From Lactobacillus crispatus (GTDB taxonomy: Bacteria; Bacillota; Bacilli; Lactobacillales; Lactobacillaceae): a stretch of DNA of 64,000 nucleotides. The notes below the pieces were generated by a model. The model was not told where the DNA came from, ran no database searches, and saw only the letters and a list, made by a program, of their open reading frames with translations. Positions 1 through 10,629 of the stretch are shown here, piece by piece; position 1 is the stretch's first letter; the number at the start of each line of letters is the position of its first letter. The translations under genes were made by a program, and so were the position numbers. The stretch lies in the NCBI RefSeq assembly GCF_018987235.1, contig NZ_CP072197.1, positions 1 to 64,000 on the forward strand, in the 5' to 3' direction.

Positions 1-1368
1 TTGTTCGACATTAATAAATTTTGGGAACACTTTAATGACGAGATGCGTGCTCGTTTCAACGAAGTTGCCTACAATGCATGGTTCAAAAATACTAAACCTA
101 TTTCATATAATGGAAAAACACATGAATTAAAAATTTTAGTTCAAAATCCTGTTTCTAAAGGTTACTGGGAAAAGAATCTATCTTCTCAATTGATTCAATC
201 TGCCTACGGTTATGCCGACATCGAGATCTTACCTGTATTTAAAATATCTGAAGATGCGGATATTACAGAAAGGATCGTAACACCTGCGCCAAAGCGTGAA
301 GCGCAAGTTCAACAGCCTAATTTGCCAGAAAAAGAATTCACTAAAGACTTGAAGTTAAACGAAAAATACACTTTTGATAACTTCGTTCAAGGTGAGGGAA
401 ACAAGTTGGCCGCCGGTGCTGCACTTGCTGTAGCCGACAGTCCTGGTAGTTTTTACAATCCTTTATTTATTTTTGGTGGCGTTGGTTTAGGTAAAACACA
501 CCTGATGCAAGCTGTTGGGCATCAAATGCTAGCAGAGCGACCTAACGCAAAAGTTGTCTATATACAGAGTGAAACTTTTGTTAATGACTTCATTAATTCC
601 ATCAAAAATAAAACGCAGGACAAATTCCGCGAAAAATACAGAACTTGTGACCTGCTTTTAGTTGATGATATTCAATTTTTTGCCAAAAAAGAGGGGATTC
701 AAGAGGAATTCTTCCATACTTTTGAGACACTTTATAACGATCAAAAACAGATCGTAATGACTAGCGATCGGTTGCCTACAGAAATCCCAGATCTATCAGA
801 GCGTTTAGTTTCTCGATTTACATGGGGCTTGCAAGTCGAAATTACGCCTCCCGATTTGGAAACCAGAATCGCTATTTTGCGACGCAAAGCTGAAACAGAA
901 GGTTTGACTATCGATGATGGTACGCTTAACTATATTGCATCTCAAGTTGATACTAACATTAGAGAACTTGAAGGGGCTTTAGTTAAAGTTCAAGCTTATG
1001 CCACAATTGAAAAAGCAGATATTGACGTTAACCTTGCGCGTGAAGCATTAGTTGACCTCAAATTAGTTCAAAAAAATCGTGGATTACAAATCTCTAAAAT
1101 ACAGGAGGTTGTCGCAAACTATTTCCAAACTTCAACTGCTGAATTAAAGGGTAAAAAGCGTGTACGGCAGATTGTAGTTCCTCGGCAAATAGCAATGTAT
1201 CTTTCTCGTGAATTAACAGATGCCAGTTTGCCAAAAATTGGTCAAGAATTTGGGGGAAAAGATCATACCACTGTCATGCATGCTTATGATAAAATCGACA
1301 AGCAGATGAAACTTGATTCTGATATCAAAACTGCTGTCTTTGACCTAAAGCAAATTTTGGAGCACTAA
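1..1368 (+). CDS. dnaA: Chromosomal replication initiator DnaA
   Basis: AAA+ ATPase that binds DnaA boxes and opens the chromosomal origin. The 455-residue product has the usual lactobacillal length. Visible landmarks are an N-terminal DnaB/DiaA-contact domain (about 1-85), a variable linker, Walker A GGVGLGKTH at about 159-167, Walker B LLLVDDIQF ending near D222-D223, and the C-terminal DNA-binding signature GKDHTTVMHAYDKI at about 420. The start is TTG at base 1, the first base of the window, consistent with a chromosome numbered from dnaA; the promoter therefore lies outside. It is followed by an origin-like spacer and dnaN, the conserved Firmicutes order. Confidence 0.98.
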   Translation: MFDINKFWEHFNDEMRARFNEVAYNAWFKNTKPISYNGKTHELKILVQNPVSKGYWEKNLSSQLIQSAYGYADIEILPVFKISEDADITERIVTPAPKREAQVQQPNLPEKEFTKDLKLNEKYTFDNFVQGEGNKLAAGAALAVADSPGSFYNPLFIFGGVGLGKTHLMQAVGHQMLAERPNAKVVYIQSETFVNDFINSIKNKTQDKFREKYRTCDLLLVDDIQFFAKKEGIQEEFFHTFETLYNDQKQIVMTSDRLPTEIPDLSERLVSRFTWGLQVEITPPDLETRIAILRRKAETEGLTIDDGTLNYIASQVDTNIRELEGALVKVQAYATIEKADIDVNLAREALVDLKLVQKNRGLQISKIQEVVANYFQTSTAELKGKKRVRQIVVPRQIAMYLSRELTDASLPKIGQEFGGKDHTTVMHAYDKIDKQMKLDSDIKTAVFDLKQILEH

Positions 1369-1538
1369 AAGTTATCCACTGTGGAAAAATAAACAAGTTT
1401 TACACAAGTTTTTAACCGTAACAAGTCCGTTATTTTAGGCTTCTTATGAGTTTTCAACAGAACTCACAGGTCCTACTACTACTAATTATATAATTACTAA
1501 TAAAGAGAAATCACACAGCTATTCTTGGGAGGAAAAAC
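1369..1538. other. oriC-type unwinding region between dnaA and dnaN
   Basis: The spacer holds several DnaA-box-like 9-mers: TTATCCACT (1372-1380), TGTGGAAAA (1380-1388, reverse of TTTTCCACA), TTTTACACA (1398-1406) and TTTTCAACA (1451-1459). The last sits inside an inverted repeat TGAGTT...AACTCA (1447-1466). Just downstream is a run of triplets TACTACTACTAAT (1474-1486) leading into an AT-rich tract (ATTATATAATTACTAATAA). Boxes followed by TAC/TAA triplets are the arrangement described for the DnaA-trio basal unwinding system of Bacillus subtilis. A further origin part normally lies upstream of dnaA and is outside the window. Confidence 0.75.
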
Positions 1539-2669
1539 ATGAAGTTTACAATTAATCGCAATCTGTTTATCGAAAACCTCAATAATGTAATGCGGGCCAT
1601 CTCATCAAGAGCTACTATTCCAATTCTTAGTGGAATTAAGTTAGACTTAACAGAAGATGAACTTACGCTAACCGGTAGTGATACAGATATTTCAATTGAA
1701 ATTCAAATTCCAGTCAATGATGATTTAAATGTGGAATCTACAGGTTCTATTGTTTTACCAGCTAGATTCTTTAGTGAAATCGTAAAAAAATTGCCAGGTA
1801 AAGACTTCTCATTTGAAGTAAAAGAAAGTTTTCAAACTCAGATCATATCTGAAAATAGTGAATTTACAATTAATGGTTTAGATGCTAATAACTATCCACG
1901 TTTACCAGAAATTCCAGATGCTGCTTCATTCACTATTTCTGGTAAAACTTTCCGTGAAATCATTAATGAAACGCAATTTGCTACTTCCAATGATCAAACA
2001 CGAGCAATTTTAACTGGGGTACGTTTCTTCTTTAGTCCAGATAAAATTAAAGCTGTCGCAACTGATTCCCACCGTTTATCTCAAAGAACAATTGCTTTAG
2101 AAAACGGACCTCAAGCTGAAACTGATTTGATTATTCCTGGTAAAAGTTTGCAGGAATTAGCTAGAATCATTGGTGAAGCTGATCCAGAAGTTAAAGTTTG
2201 CCCAGGTGATAACCAAGCTTTATTTGTAATTGGCAACTTGTCCTTCTATTCACGTCTTTTGGACGGAAATTATCCAGACACTGATCGCTTGATTCCGACT
2301 GAAAAGACCACTAGTGTTGAATTTGACATTTCCGAATTATCTAGTGCCCTTGAACGTGCCAGTTTGTTAACTCATGCTGGCCGTAACAACGTGGTTACTT
2401 TGACTTTAGATATAGAAAATCAATCAGCTAAGTTATCAGGTAAATCTGCGGAAATTGGTAATGTTGAAGAAGATGTTAGCTTCAGAAATCTTGAAGGAAA
2501 CAATTTAGAGATTTCCTTCAACCCTGACTATATGCGTGATGCGTTAAGAGCTTCAGTAACAGATTCTGTAATTATGAGTTTTACTAAGTCACTTCGTCCA
2601 TTTATCATTAATCCAGATAAAGAAGACATTGAATTTGTGCAATTAATTACGCCAGTTAGAACATATTAA
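1539..2669 (+). CDS. dnaN: DNA polymerase III beta subunit (sliding clamp)
   Basis: Ring-forming processivity clamp that tethers DNA polymerase III to DNA. The 376-residue protein has the family length and the typical start MKFTINRNLFIENLNNVMRA. The C-terminus ends in QLITPVRTY, matching the family's conserved L-x-P-V/M-R ending next to the peptide-binding pocket. The ATG follows a strong ribosome site (GGGAGG) nine bases upstream. The position after dnaA and oriC supports the call; a terminator follows at 2694-2724. Confidence 0.98.
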   Translation: MKFTINRNLFIENLNNVMRAISSRATIPILSGIKLDLTEDELTLTGSDTDISIEIQIPVNDDLNVESTGSIVLPARFFSEIVKKLPGKDFSFEVKESFQTQIISENSEFTINGLDANNYPRLPEIPDAASFTISGKTFREIINETQFATSNDQTRAILTGVRFFFSPDKIKAVATDSHRLSQRTIALENGPQAETDLIIPGKSLQELARIIGEADPEVKVCPGDNQALFVIGNLSFYSRLLDGNYPDTDRLIPTEKTTSVEFDISELSSALERASLLTHAGRNNVVTLTLDIENQSAKLSGKSAEIGNVEEDVSFRNLEGNNLEISFNPDYMRDALRASVTDSVIMSFTKSLRPFIINPDKEDIEFVQLITPVRTY

Positions 2670-2693
2670 TCAAGTACACAATATTTAGGTCAT

Positions 2694-2724
2694 AAAAAGT
2701 CGTCAAATAAGGCGACTTTTTATT
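2694..2724 (+). terminator. Intrinsic terminator after dnaN
   Basis: Inverted repeat AAAAAGTCG / CGACTTTTT with a ten-base loop and a following T tract, 24 bases after the dnaN stop codon. It separates dnaA-dnaN from the yaaA-recF-gyrBA unit. Confidence 0.8.
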
Positions 2725-2837
2725 TTGCTTTTAAACGAAAACGCAAAATATTGGCGTATATTTATTTTTTTACCGTGCTAGTGTGATTAGGTTATTTTGA
2801 AAAAAAGCTCTGAAAAGGCTTATAAGAGCGATTTAGT

Positions 2838-2866
2838 TTGTTATTTGGGTTGAAAACTAATATAAT
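2838..2866 (+). promoter_or_regulatory. Promoter of yaaA-recF-gyrB-gyrA
   Basis: A sigma-A-like pair, TTGTTA (2838-2843) and TATAAT (2861-2866), is separated by exactly 17 bases and lies 19 bases before yaaA. Confidence 0.65.
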
Positions 2867-2885
2867 TATATAGGTATAAAGCGTA

Positions 2886-3107
2886 TTGAAGGTGAGCATT
2901 ATTAAGTATTTTAAAGTTGACGGCGATCATATTACTTTGGGGCAATTCCTGAAGGAAGAGAGCATTATTTCATCAGGTGGACAAGCTAAATGGTACTTAA
3001 AAGATAATCCAGTAACTTTAAATGGTGAACTTGAAGATCGAAGAGGCAAAAAGATGCATGTTGGTGATCATGTAGTGGTTAATGGCCAAGAATATGAGTT
3101 TCGGTAG
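2886..3107 (+). CDS. yaaA: S4-domain RNA-binding protein YaaA
   Basis: Small S4-like protein of 73 residues, found between dnaN and recF in most Firmicutes and thought to bind RNA. The S4 signature is visible as [21 protein letters not shown] followed by the strand segment [25 protein letters not shown]. The start assigned is TTG at 2886; its ribosome site is weak, and GTG at 2892 is an alternative. recF begins eight bases after its stop codon, so the two are probably co-transcribed. Confidence 0.9.
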   Translation: MKVSIIKYFKVDGDHITLGQFLKEESIISSGGQAKWYLKDNPVTLNGELEDRRGKKMHVGDHVVVNGQEYEFR

Positions 3108-3115
3108 GGAAGTCA

Positions 3116-4243
3116 ATGTATCTTGATCATTTTACTGTACAGAATTTTCGTAATTTAAAAAAGCTTGACGTAAATTTTGATTCAAACGTCAATATTTTTA
3201 TTGGTAAAAATGCTCAGGGCAAGACCAATTTGCTAGAGGCAATCTATTTTTTAGCATTAACACGTTCACATAGGACCAATAATGATAAAGATTTAATTGG
3301 TTTCGGCGGTGAGTTTACCAATTTACTTGGGCATGTACATAAAAGCCAGGTGGAGCTTGATTTACGTGTTTTGATCACCCAAAAAGGTAAAAAAGTATGG
3401 ATTAATCGAGTTGAGCAGGCGAAGTTGTCTAAATACGTAGGTCAGCTGAATGCGATTTTATTTTCACCGGAAGACCTCGAGTTGATCAAGGGTGCACCAG
3501 CACTGCGGCGGAGATTTATGGATCAAGAATTTGGTCAAATAAATGCAGAGTATTTATACTTCGCAAGTAAGTATCGGCAAGTTTTAATTCAAAAGAATAA
3601 TTATCTGAAGCAGCTAGCTAAAGGTAAGGCAAAGGATCAGGTCTTTTTAGATGTACTTTCAGATCAACTAGCTGGTATCGCCGCTGAAGTTGTCTTTCGA
3701 CGATTTAAATTTCTTAAGTATCTTAGTCACTATGCTAGCGATGCTTATGCACATATTAGTTTAGGCAGTGAGCAGCTTTCAATTGCTTATCATCCATCAG
3801 TGGCTGACATCCAAGCTGATGACAGTACAGAAGAAATTTATCAAAAGATTTTAGCAAGTTATGCACGAAATAAGGCAAGTGAAATTCGCAAGGGGACAAC
3901 TACTTCTGGGCCGCACCGTGATGATATTGAATTTAAACTTGATGGTCAAAATGCACATCTTTATGCTTCGCAAGGGCAGCAGCGTTCAATTGCACTTAGC
4001 GTCAAGCTGGCGGAAATTCAATTGGTGCATCAACTAACAGATGAGTATCCTTTACTCTTGCTGGATGATGTAATGAGCGAGTTAGATCATGGTCGACAAA
4101 GTGCGCTACTTAATTATATTCATGGGAAAACGCAAACCTTTATTACTACGACTGATTTAGAGGGGATTTCCTGGGAAATAATTAAAAAGCCGCGTGTGTA
4201 TCACATTCAATCAGGCAAAATTAGTTTGGAGAAGGAGAATTAA
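3116..4243 (+). CDS. recF: DNA replication and repair protein RecF
   Basis: SMC-like ATPase that loads RecA at single-strand gaps. The protein has 375 residues. Walker [10 protein letters not shown] is at residues 30-38, the ABC-type signature [10 protein letters not shown] is near 283, and Walker [13 protein letters not shown] is near 313. It starts at ATG 3116 eight bases after yaaA and ends immediately before the gyrB ATG at 4244, with the gyrB ribosome site (AGAAGGAG) inside its last codons. This implies translational coupling in the recF-gyrB-gyrA operon. Confidence 0.98.
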   Translation: MYLDHFTVQNFRNLKKLDVNFDSNVNIFIGKNAQGKTNLLEAIYFLALTRSHRTNNDKDLIGFGGEFTNLLGHVHKSQVELDLRVLITQKGKKVWINRVEQAKLSKYVGQLNAILFSPEDLELIKGAPALRRRFMDQEFGQINAEYLYFASKYRQVLIQKNNYLKQLAKGKAKDQVFLDVLSDQLAGIAAEVVFRRFKFLKYLSHYASDAYAHISLGSEQLSIAYHPSVADIQADDSTEEIYQKILASYARNKASEIRKGTTTSGPHRDDIEFKLDGQNAHLYASQGQQRSIALSVKLAEIQLVHQLTDEYPLLLLDDVMSELDHGRQSALLNYIHGKTQTFITTTDLEGISWEIIKKPRVYHIQSGKISLEKEN

Positions 4244-6208
4244 ATGGCTGATAATTCAAAAGAAAATCTTGAAAAGGTCAAAAAATATGAAAAAGAGGCT
4301 GACAAGTATAATGCCAGTCAAATTCAGGTTCTTGGCGGTCTAGAAGCTGTACGTAAGCGGCCAGGTATGTATATCGGTTCGACTAGTTCTCAGGGATTGC
4401 ACCACTTAGTGTGGGAAATTATTGATAACAGTATTGATGAACGACTTGCTGGTTTTGCGACCAAGATTGAAGTTACGATTAACGAAGATGGTAGTGTCAC
4501 CGTTCAAGATGATGGACGTGGGATTCCTGTAGATATTCAAGAAAAAACAGGTCGTCCTGCATTAGAGACTGTATTTACTGTACTTCACGCCGGTGGTAAA
4601 TTCGGCGGTGGTGGATATAAGGTTTCTGGTGGTTTGCACGGAGTTGGGGCTTCAGTAGTTAACGCTCTGTCCACTAAACTTGATGTTACCGTAATGCGTG
4701 ATGGCAAAAAGTACTTTATCGATTTCGATCATGGCCGTGTTAAGGATGAGATGAAACAAATTGGCACGGTTCCACTTGATGAACATGGGACGATTGTTCA
4801 CTTCTATCCAGATCCAGATATTTTCACAGAAACTATTGTTTTTGATGACAAGATCTTGAAGAACAGAATCCGTGAATTGGCCTTTTTGAACAAGGGATTA
4901 ACTTTAACCTTTACTGACAAGCGTAAAGACACTGCCGAAACAGATGTGTATAAGTTTGAAGGTGGGATTAAGGAATACGTTGCCTTTTTGAACAAGAGAC
5001 AAGAAGTATTATTTGATGATCCAATTTATGTTGAAAGCACCTATAATGGCATTGATGTTGAAGTGGCTTTGCAATATACAAATGGCTATAAGACTACTTT
5101 GATGACTTTTGCCAATAATATTCACACCTATGAAGGCGGGATGCACGAGGCCGGTTTTAAGACTGCGTTAACACGCGTGGTTAATGACTATGCACATAAG
5201 TCTAAGATCTTGAAAGATAAGGACGATAATCTTTCCGGTGAAGACATTCGTGAAGGAATGACAGCTATTGTCTCAGTTAAGCACCCTAGTCCGCAATTTG
5301 AAGGTCAGACTAAGACCAAGTTAGGTAATTCGGATGCTAGAACTGCTGTAGATAAGGCTTTTTCAGAAACCTTTAGTCGTTTCTTGATGGAAAATCCTTC
5401 AGTTGGGCGCAAGATTGTAGAAAAGGGTCAATTAGCCGAACGAGCTAGAACTGCTGCCAAGCGTGCACGTGAAGTAACAAGAAAGAAATCTGGTCTGGAA
5501 ATTGCTAATTTACCAGGTAAGTTAGCCGACAATACAAGTAACGATCCAAGTATTTCAGAACTGTTTATCGTCGAGGGTAACTCAGCCGGCGGTTCTGCTA
5601 AGCAAGGTAGATCACGTTTAACACAGGCTATTTTGCCAATCAGAGGTAAGATTTTAAATGTTGAAAAAGCTTCGATGGATCGAATCATGGCTAACCAAGA
5701 AATTAGATCTTTATTCACAGCTTTAGGAACAGGCTTTGGTGCTGACTTTGACGTTTCAAAAGCACGTTATCACAAATTGATTATCATGACTGATGCCGAT
5801 GTCGATGGTGCCCACATTAGAACCCTGCTGTTGACCTTGTTCTATAACTATATGCGCCCAATGATCGACAAGGGCTATGTTTATATCGCCAAGCCACCTC
5901 TATACCAAGTTCGTCAGGGGAAAGTGGTCAGATATCTTGATACTGACGAAGAATTGCATGATTACTTAGGTAGCTTGCAACCAAGTCCCAAGCCTACTGT
6001 GCAACGTTACAAGGGGTTAGGTGAAATGGACCCAGAGCAGTTGTGGGAAACTACTATGAATCCAGAAAATAGAAGACTGGATCGGGTAAGTCCTGAGTAT
6101 GCTAAAGATGCTGACGCAGTCTTTGAGCTCTTAATGGGAAATGAAGTTTCACCAAGACGTGACTTTATTCAAAAGAATGCTAAATATGTTGAAAACTTGG
6201 ATGCATAG
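4244..6208 (+). CDS. gyrB: DNA gyrase subunit B
   Basis: ATPase subunit of DNA gyrase (A2B2), which introduces negative supercoils. The protein has 654 residues. GHKL ATP-site motifs are [21 protein letters not shown] and [15 protein letters not shown] in the first 140 residues. The TOPRIM motifs [13 protein letters not shown] and the [10 protein letters not shown] triad lie around 440-530, followed by the [18 protein letters not shown] tail that contacts GyrA. gyrA starts nine bases downstream. Confidence 0.99.
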   Translation: MADNSKENLEKVKKYEKEADKYNASQIQVLGGLEAVRKRPGMYIGSTSSQGLHHLVWEIIDNSIDERLAGFATKIEVTINEDGSVTVQDDGRGIPVDIQEKTGRPALETVFTVLHAGGKFGGGGYKVSGGLHGVGASVVNALSTKLDVTVMRDGKKYFIDFDHGRVKDEMKQIGTVPLDEHGTIVHFYPDPDIFTETIVFDDKILKNRIRELAFLNKGLTLTFTDKRKDTAETDVYKFEGGIKEYVAFLNKRQEVLFDDPIYVESTYNGIDVEVALQYTNGYKTTLMTFANNIHTYEGGMHEAGFKTALTRVVNDYAHKSKILKDKDDNLSGEDIREGMTAIVSVKHPSPQFEGQTKTKLGNSDARTAVDKAFSETFSRFLMENPSVGRKIVEKGQLAERARTAAKRAREVTRKKSGLEIANLPGKLADNTSNDPSISELFIVEGNSAGGSAKQGRSRLTQAILPIRGKILNVEKASMDRIMANQEIRSLFTALGTGFGADFDVSKARYHKLIIMTDADVDGAHIRTLLLTLFYNYMRPMIDKGYVYIAKPPLYQVRQGKVVRYLDTDEELHDYLGSLQPSPKPTVQRYKGLGEMDPEQLWETTMNPENRRLDRVSPEYAKDADAVFELLMGNEVSPRRDFIQKNAKYVENLDA

Positions 6209-6217
6209 GAGGATTAG

Positions 6218-8698
6218 ATGGACGAGAATCAAACTCAAGATCATAGAATTAAAAACGTCGATCTAACTAGCATGATGCGTAGTTCATTTTTGGATTACGC
6301 AATGTCAGTTATTGTTGCACGTGCTTTACCTGATGTTCGTGATGGCTTAAAGCCCGTACAACGTCGTATTCTTTACGGTATGAGCGAGTTGGGTGTAACG
6401 CCTGATAAACCATACAAGAAGAGTGCCAGAATTGTTGGGGAAGTTATGGGTAAGTTTCACCCCCATGGTGATTCCTCAATCTATCTTGCTATGGCACACA
6501 TGGCACAAGATTTCTCATACCGTTACATGTTAGTCGATGGTCACGGTAACTTCGGTTCTGTCGATGGTGATGAGCCAGCCGCAATGCGTTATACCGAAGC
6601 AAGAATGAGTAAAATTGCTGTGGAAATGTTGCGCGATATCAACAAAAACACCATTGATTGGCAAAGAAACTATGATGATACCGAAAATGAACCGGTTGTC
6701 TTACCTGCTAGAATTCCTAACTTGCTTGTTAACGGTGCTAACGGGATTGCCGTTGGGATGACAACAAATATCCCGCCACATAACTTGACTGAAGTTATTA
6801 GTGGTTTGCACATGTTAATGAAAAATCCTGATGCTACAACCAAGGACTTGATGAAAGTTATCCCAGGTCCCGATTTTCCAACTGGCGGAATTATTATGGG
6901 ACGTGGTGGTATCTACCGTGCTTATGAGAGTGGTAAGGGTAACATTGTTGTTCGCGCCAAAACCAATATTGAGACTGAAAAGAGCGGCCGCGAGCGCATA
7001 ATTGTGAGCGAAATTCCATTTATGGTAAACAAGGCTGAATTGGTGAAGAAAATTGCTGATTTGGCTCGAGAAAAGACTATCGATGGAATTACTGGTGTGC
7101 GTGATGAATCAGACCAGACAGGGATGCGGATTACCATTGATATTCGCCGTGATGCTAGTGCTAGCGTTGTTTTGAATAATTTATTCAAGCAAACTCAAAT
7201 GCAGGCTAACTTTGGTATGAATATGGTGGCTATTGTTGATGGTGCGCCACACTTTTTAACCCTGAAGCAAATGCTGCAATATTACTTGGATCACCAAGAA
7301 GATGTTGTAACTCGCAGAACAAGATTCGAGTTAGCTAAGGCAGAGGCAAGAGCCCACATCCTTGAAGGGTTAAGAATCGCTCTGGACAATATTGATGAAA
7401 TTGTCCACATTATCCGCAATAGTCAATCAAGTGACATTGCTAAAGCAACTTTGATTAGCCGCTTTGGCCTTGATGATAAGCAATCTCAGGCTATCTTAGA
7501 CATGCGTTTGGTTCGCTTGACTGGCTTGGAGCGCGATAAGGTAGAAGCTGAATACAAGGAATTACAAGCTAAAATTGCTGACTACAAAGATATTTTGGCT
7601 AAGCCTGAGAGAATTGACCAAATTATCTATGACGAATTGCTTGATATTCAAAAACGATTCGGTGATAAGCGAAGAACCGAAATTGGTGCTAGCGAAGTCG
7701 TTTCAATTGAAGATGAAGATTTGATTGAAAAGCAAAATATTCTGTTGACGGTTACCCATAACGGCTATATTAAGAGAATGCCAATTCAGGAATTTAAGAC
7801 TCAAAACCGTGGTGGTAAAGGTATCAAGGGAATGGGTGTACAAGATGGCGACTTTATTGAGCATTTGATTTACTCAAGTACGCACGATCTATTACTCTTC
7901 TTCACCAATGCCGGCAAGGTTTACTCTAAGAAGGCCTATGAAATTCCTGAATATGGCCGTATGGCTAAAGGCTTACCAGTAGTAAATCTTTTGCAATTGG
8001 AAAAGGGAGAAAAGGTTCAAACAGTCATTAACATTCCAGAAAATGCGGATGACAATTACTTGTTCTTTATTACCAAGATGGGTACCGTTAAACGGACACA
8101 CGTTAGCGAATTTTCTAATATTAGAAATAGTGGTCTAATTGCCTTAACCTTGAAGGATGGCGACGAATTGAGTAATGTTTTGACTACTGATGGTAAGCAA
8201 AATATCTTGATCGGAACGCATTTAGGTTATGCGGTAACCTTTAGTGAAAACGATGTCCGGGCAATGGGTAGAACTGCTGCGGGTGTTCGCGGAATCAATT
8301 TAAGAGAGAATGACTATGTAGTTGGATCTGGCGTTTTAGGTGCTGATGATCAAGTCTTGGTAATCTCTGAAAAGGGCTATGGCAAACGGACGCCAGCCGC
8401 AGAATATCCAGTTAAAGGCCGTGGCGGTAAAGGCATTAAGACTGCCAATATTACTGAAAAGAATGGTCCTTTGGCCGGCGTAACAATCATCAACTCAAAT
8501 AATGATGTTATGGTAATTACTACTGATGGGATTATGATTCGCTTCAAGATTGAGGATGTTTCTCAAACTGGTCGTAGTACAATGGGCGTTCGCTTAATTA
8601 AAGTCAATGACGGCAGTCAGGTTGCAAGCTTAACTATTGTTCCGACTGAAGAAGAACAAGATCAAACTGGTGACGATGACGAGCCCAAAAATGAATAA
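6218..8698 (+). CDS. gyrA: DNA gyrase subunit A
   Basis: Breakage-reunion subunit of gyrase. The protein has 826 residues. The catalytic tyrosine is Y125 in [10 protein letters not shown]. The quinolone-determining stretch reads HPHGDSSIY with serine at 86, the usual drug-sensitive form. The C-terminal beta-pinwheel carries the GyrA box [10 protein letters not shown] near residue 530. An acidic tail ([16 protein letters not shown]) closes the protein. The ribosome site AGGAGG precedes ATG 6218. Confidence 0.99.
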   Translation: MDENQTQDHRIKNVDLTSMMRSSFLDYAMSVIVARALPDVRDGLKPVQRRILYGMSELGVTPDKPYKKSARIVGEVMGKFHPHGDSSIYLAMAHMAQDFSYRYMLVDGHGNFGSVDGDEPAAMRYTEARMSKIAVEMLRDINKNTIDWQRNYDDTENEPVVLPARIPNLLVNGANGIAVGMTTNIPPHNLTEVISGLHMLMKNPDATTKDLMKVIPGPDFPTGGIIMGRGGIYRAYESGKGNIVVRAKTNIETEKSGRERIIVSEIPFMVNKAELVKKIADLAREKTIDGITGVRDESDQTGMRITIDIRRDASASVVLNNLFKQTQMQANFGMNMVAIVDGAPHFLTLKQMLQYYLDHQEDVVTRRTRFELAKAEARAHILEGLRIALDNIDEIVHIIRNSQSSDIAKATLISRFGLDDKQSQAILDMRLVRLTGLERDKVEAEYKELQAKIADYKDILAKPERIDQIIYDELLDIQKRFGDKRRTEIGASEVVSIEDEDLIEKQNILLTVTHNGYIKRMPIQEFKTQNRGGKGIKGMGVQDGDFIEHLIYSSTHDLLLFFTNAGKVYSKKAYEIPEYGRMAKGLPVVNLLQLEKGEKVQTVINIPENADDNYLFFITKMGTVKRTHVSEFSNIRNSGLIALTLKDGDELSNVLTTDGKQNILIGTHLGYAVTFSENDVRAMGRTAAGVRGINLRENDYVVGSGVLGADDQVLVISEKGYGKRTPAAEYPVKGRGGKGIKTANITEKNGPLAGVTIINSNNDVMVITTDGIMIRFKIEDVSQTGRSTMGVRLIKVNDGSQVASLTIVPTEEEQDQTGDDDEPKNE

Positions 8699-8804
8699 TT
8701 AATTAAGAAAAACAAAAATTTTGAACTTTTAAAAAAATTATCAAACTTTTTTGCGTAATAAATAATGAGCAGTAAAAAAACTGTTAGGATCACGTGAAAA
8801 CTGT

Positions 8805-8833
8805 TTGGTAATTTTTTGTTTATATGCTAAAAT
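8805..8833 (+). promoter_or_regulatory. Promoter of rpsF-ssb-rpsR
   Basis: TTGGTA (8805-8810) and TAAAAT (8828-8833) are separated by 17 bases, about 85 bases before rpsF. The stretch from gyrA to here holds no gene. Confidence 0.55.
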
Positions 8834-8843
8834 TAGAAATTGC

Positions 8844-8886
8844 GAGTAATATTCCATTACTCCTTGTTCTTGATTTTAGCAAGAAC
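8844..8886 (+). promoter_or_regulatory. Structured 5' leader of the S6 operon
   Basis: Two short hairpins lie between promoter and rpsF: GAGTAAT/ATTACTC (8844-8862, five-base loop) and GTTCTTG/CAAGAAC (8866-8886, seven-base loop). rpsF leaders in many bacteria bind the S6:S18 complex and repress translation, but the diagnostic bulged CCG of that element was not identified here. The regulatory role is inferred. Confidence 0.35.
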
Positions 8887-8915
8887 CATATAGTCCAAAA
8901 GGAGGTGCAATAGTC

Positions 8916-9212
8916 ATGGCAACTACAAAGTACGAAGTAACTTACATCATCAAGCCAGATGTTGACGAAGACAACAAGAAGGCAGTTGTAGAAAACTACG
9001 ACAAGGTTATCGCTGATAACGGTGGTACTATGGTAGAATCCAAAGACTGGGGCAAGCGTCGTTTCGCATATGAAATTGATAAGTATCGTGAAGGTACTTA
9101 CCACATTATGACTTTCACTGCTGACAACGCTGACGCAGTTAACGAATTTAGCCGTTTGTCAAAGATTGACAACGCTATCTTACGTTCAATGACCGTTAAG
9201 TTAGATAAGTAA
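8916..9212 (+). CDS. rpsF: 30S ribosomal protein S6
   Basis: Small-subunit protein that binds 16S rRNA with S18. The 98-residue protein starts with the family pattern [14 protein letters not shown] and contains [26 protein letters not shown] strong ribosome site (AAAGGAGG) lies ten bases before the ATG. It is first gene of the rpsF-ssb-rpsR operon. Confidence 0.98.
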   Translation: MATTKYEVTYIIKPDVDEDNKKAVVENYDKVIADNGGTMVESKDWGKRRFAYEIDKYREGTYHIMTFTADNADAVNEFSRLSKIDNAILRSMTVKLDK

Positions 9213-9255
9213 TTTTAATTTATTATCCGTTATGTGATTTAGGAAAGGAAGGTAC

Positions 9256-9780
9256 ATGAGTATGATTAATAGAGTTGTACTTGTTGGCCGTTTAACACGT
9301 GATCCTGAATTACGTACTACTGGGAGTGGAATCTCGGTTGCTACGTTTACTCTTGCTGTTGACCGTCAATTTACAAATAGCCAAGGTGAGAGAGGCGCAG
9401 ATTTCGTCAGCTGTGTAATTTGGAGAAAGTCAGCAGAAAACTTCTGCAACTTTACTTCAAAGGGTTCATTAGTTGGAATTGATGGCCGAATTCAAACCAG
9501 AAGTTATGATAATAAAGATGGGCAAAGGGTATATGTAACCGAAGTTGTTGTTGATAACTTCGCATTGCTCGAATCACGCAAGGATCGTGAAGCCCGCGGT
9601 CAAAATGGTGGTTATACACCAAATAGTGGAAATGCTGGCAGTCAACCTGCTAACAATTTCCCAAATAATGGCGGATCACAAGGTAATTCACAGACTAATA
9701 ATAATCAAAATAATTCACAAGATCCATTTAGTGGCTCAGGTGATACGATTGATATTTCTGATGACGATCTACCATTTTAA
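9256..9780 (+). CDS. ssb: Single-stranded DNA-binding protein
   Basis: Tetrameric OB-fold protein that coats single-stranded DNA. Its 174 residues comprise the OB fold (about 1-105; start [18 protein letters not shown]), a Gly/Asn/Gln-rich disordered linker (about 115-160) and the acidic tip ending in DDDLPF, which recruits repair and replication partners. The start could be ATG 9256 or the second ATG at 9262. It lies between rpsF and rpsR as usual. Confidence 0.97.
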   Translation: MSMINRVVLVGRLTRDPELRTTGSGISVATFTLAVDRQFTNSQGERGADFVSCVIWRKSAENFCNFTSKGSLVGIDGRIQTRSYDNKDGQRVYVTEVVVDNFALLESRKDREARGQNGGYTPNSGNAGSQPANNFPNNGGSQGNSQTNNNQNNSQDPFSGSGDTIDISDDDLPF

Positions 9781-9807
9781 ACTAAATTAAAGAAAGGATT
9801 CTAGAAC

Positions 9808-10044
9808 ATGGCTCAACAAAGAAGAGGTGGCCGTCGTCGTCGTAAGGTTGACTACATCGCAGCTAACCACATCGACTACGTTGACTACAAAGATGTCGAT
9901 CTGTTGAAACGTTTTATCTCAGAAAGAGGTAAGATTTTACCACGTCGTGTTACTGGCACTAGTGCTAAGAACCAACGTAAAGTAGCTAATGCAATTAAGA
10001 GAGCTCGTATCATGGGCTTGTTACCATTCGTTGCTGAAGACTAA
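9808..10044 (+). CDS. rpsR: 30S ribosomal protein S18
   Basis: Small-subunit protein that partners S6 on the platform of the 30S subunit. The 78-residue basic protein opens [17 protein letters not shown] and carries the family stretch [20 protein letters not shown]. Ribosome site AAAGGA precedes the ATG. It is last gene of the operon, followed by terminators. Confidence 0.98.
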   Translation: MAQQRRGGRRRRKVDYIAANHIDYVDYKDVDLLKRFISERGKILPRRVTGTSAKNQRKVANAIKRARIMGLLPFVAED

Positions 10045-10062
10045 TTTAGATCGAAATAAACC

Positions 10063-10095
10063 AAAAGGACAGGACACAAGGTTCTGTCCTTTTTT
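10063..10095 (+). terminator. Terminator of the rpsF-ssb-rpsR operon
   Basis: AAAAGGACAG and CTGTCCTTTTT form a stem with an eleven-base loop and a T tract, 19 bases after rpsR. Confidence 0.85.
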
Positions 10096-10110
10096 GATAT
10101 ATAAATAATT

Positions 10111-10154
10111 AAAAAGAACTCACTACGTGCGCTGCATTGTAGTGAGTTCTTTTT
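10111..10154. terminator. Bidirectional terminator between convergent units
   Basis: A 16-base stem AAAAAGAACTCACTAC / GTAGTGAGTTCTTTTT with a twelve-base loop lies between rpsR (plus) and the protease gene (minus). A and T tracts on both sides allow it to act in both directions. Confidence 0.85.
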
Positions 10155-10158
10155 GTGT

Positions 10159-10629
10159 TTAGTTATGGATTTTTGATCTGCCTATGTAGAAAAATTCACC
10201 TTCGTCTTCAAACATTTTGTAGGCTTCTTTGATCATTCTTTCGGGAATTGCGTAAGATTGGATAAAAGCGGCTGGATCGTAAAAATTATCTTCCTGAGCA
10301 CAAGAGTATTGATAGATCAGATGCAATCCATAAATATCGGCATCTCTTTCTTCGTCATCAAAGCCGCCGTAGTCAAGACAACAATTATATTGTTTTAAGT
10401 TGAGCTTGCCATCCATGATATGCCCAATTTCATGAGCAATTGTAAATGGTACTTCTGGTGAATGGTGGTGCCAATTCATGTTGATGCAAATTTCTCGCTC
10501 ATTTTTAAATGAAAGCGATGGATTGTTGGGATCTGATTCGAAAAAGATATAACCAATATCATGATCATAGGCATAATTAAATAAATACGTGATTAATTGC
10601 TTTTTTCGATGATTATTGTCCTCTGCCAT
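10159..10629 (-). CDS. ImmA/IrrE-type zinc metallopeptidase
   Basis: The 156-residue protein contains the zinc-protease signature HEIGH in PFTIAHEIGHIMDGK (near residue 66). The gene lies directly downstream of a phage-type repressor and overlaps its end by about 17 bases. In mobile elements such as ICEBs1, ImmA-type proteases cut the adjacent repressor (ImmR) after DNA damage. The same job is inferred here; no phage structural genes are nearby, so the pair looks like a phage remnant or a captured switch. Confidence 0.8.
   Translation of the reverse strand: MAEDNNHRKKQLITYLFNYAYDHDIGYIFFESDPNNPSLSFKNEREICINMNWHHHSPEVPFTIAHEIGHIMDGKLNLKQYNCCLDYGGFDDEERDADIYGLHLIYQYSCAQEDNFYDPAAFIQSYAIPERMIKEAYKMFEDEGEFFYIGRSKIHN

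Noticed and set aside
8788..8803. Possible second parS around TCACGTGA
   Set aside because: Only the central TCACGTGAAA fits; about 11 of 16 positions match and the left arm is absent.
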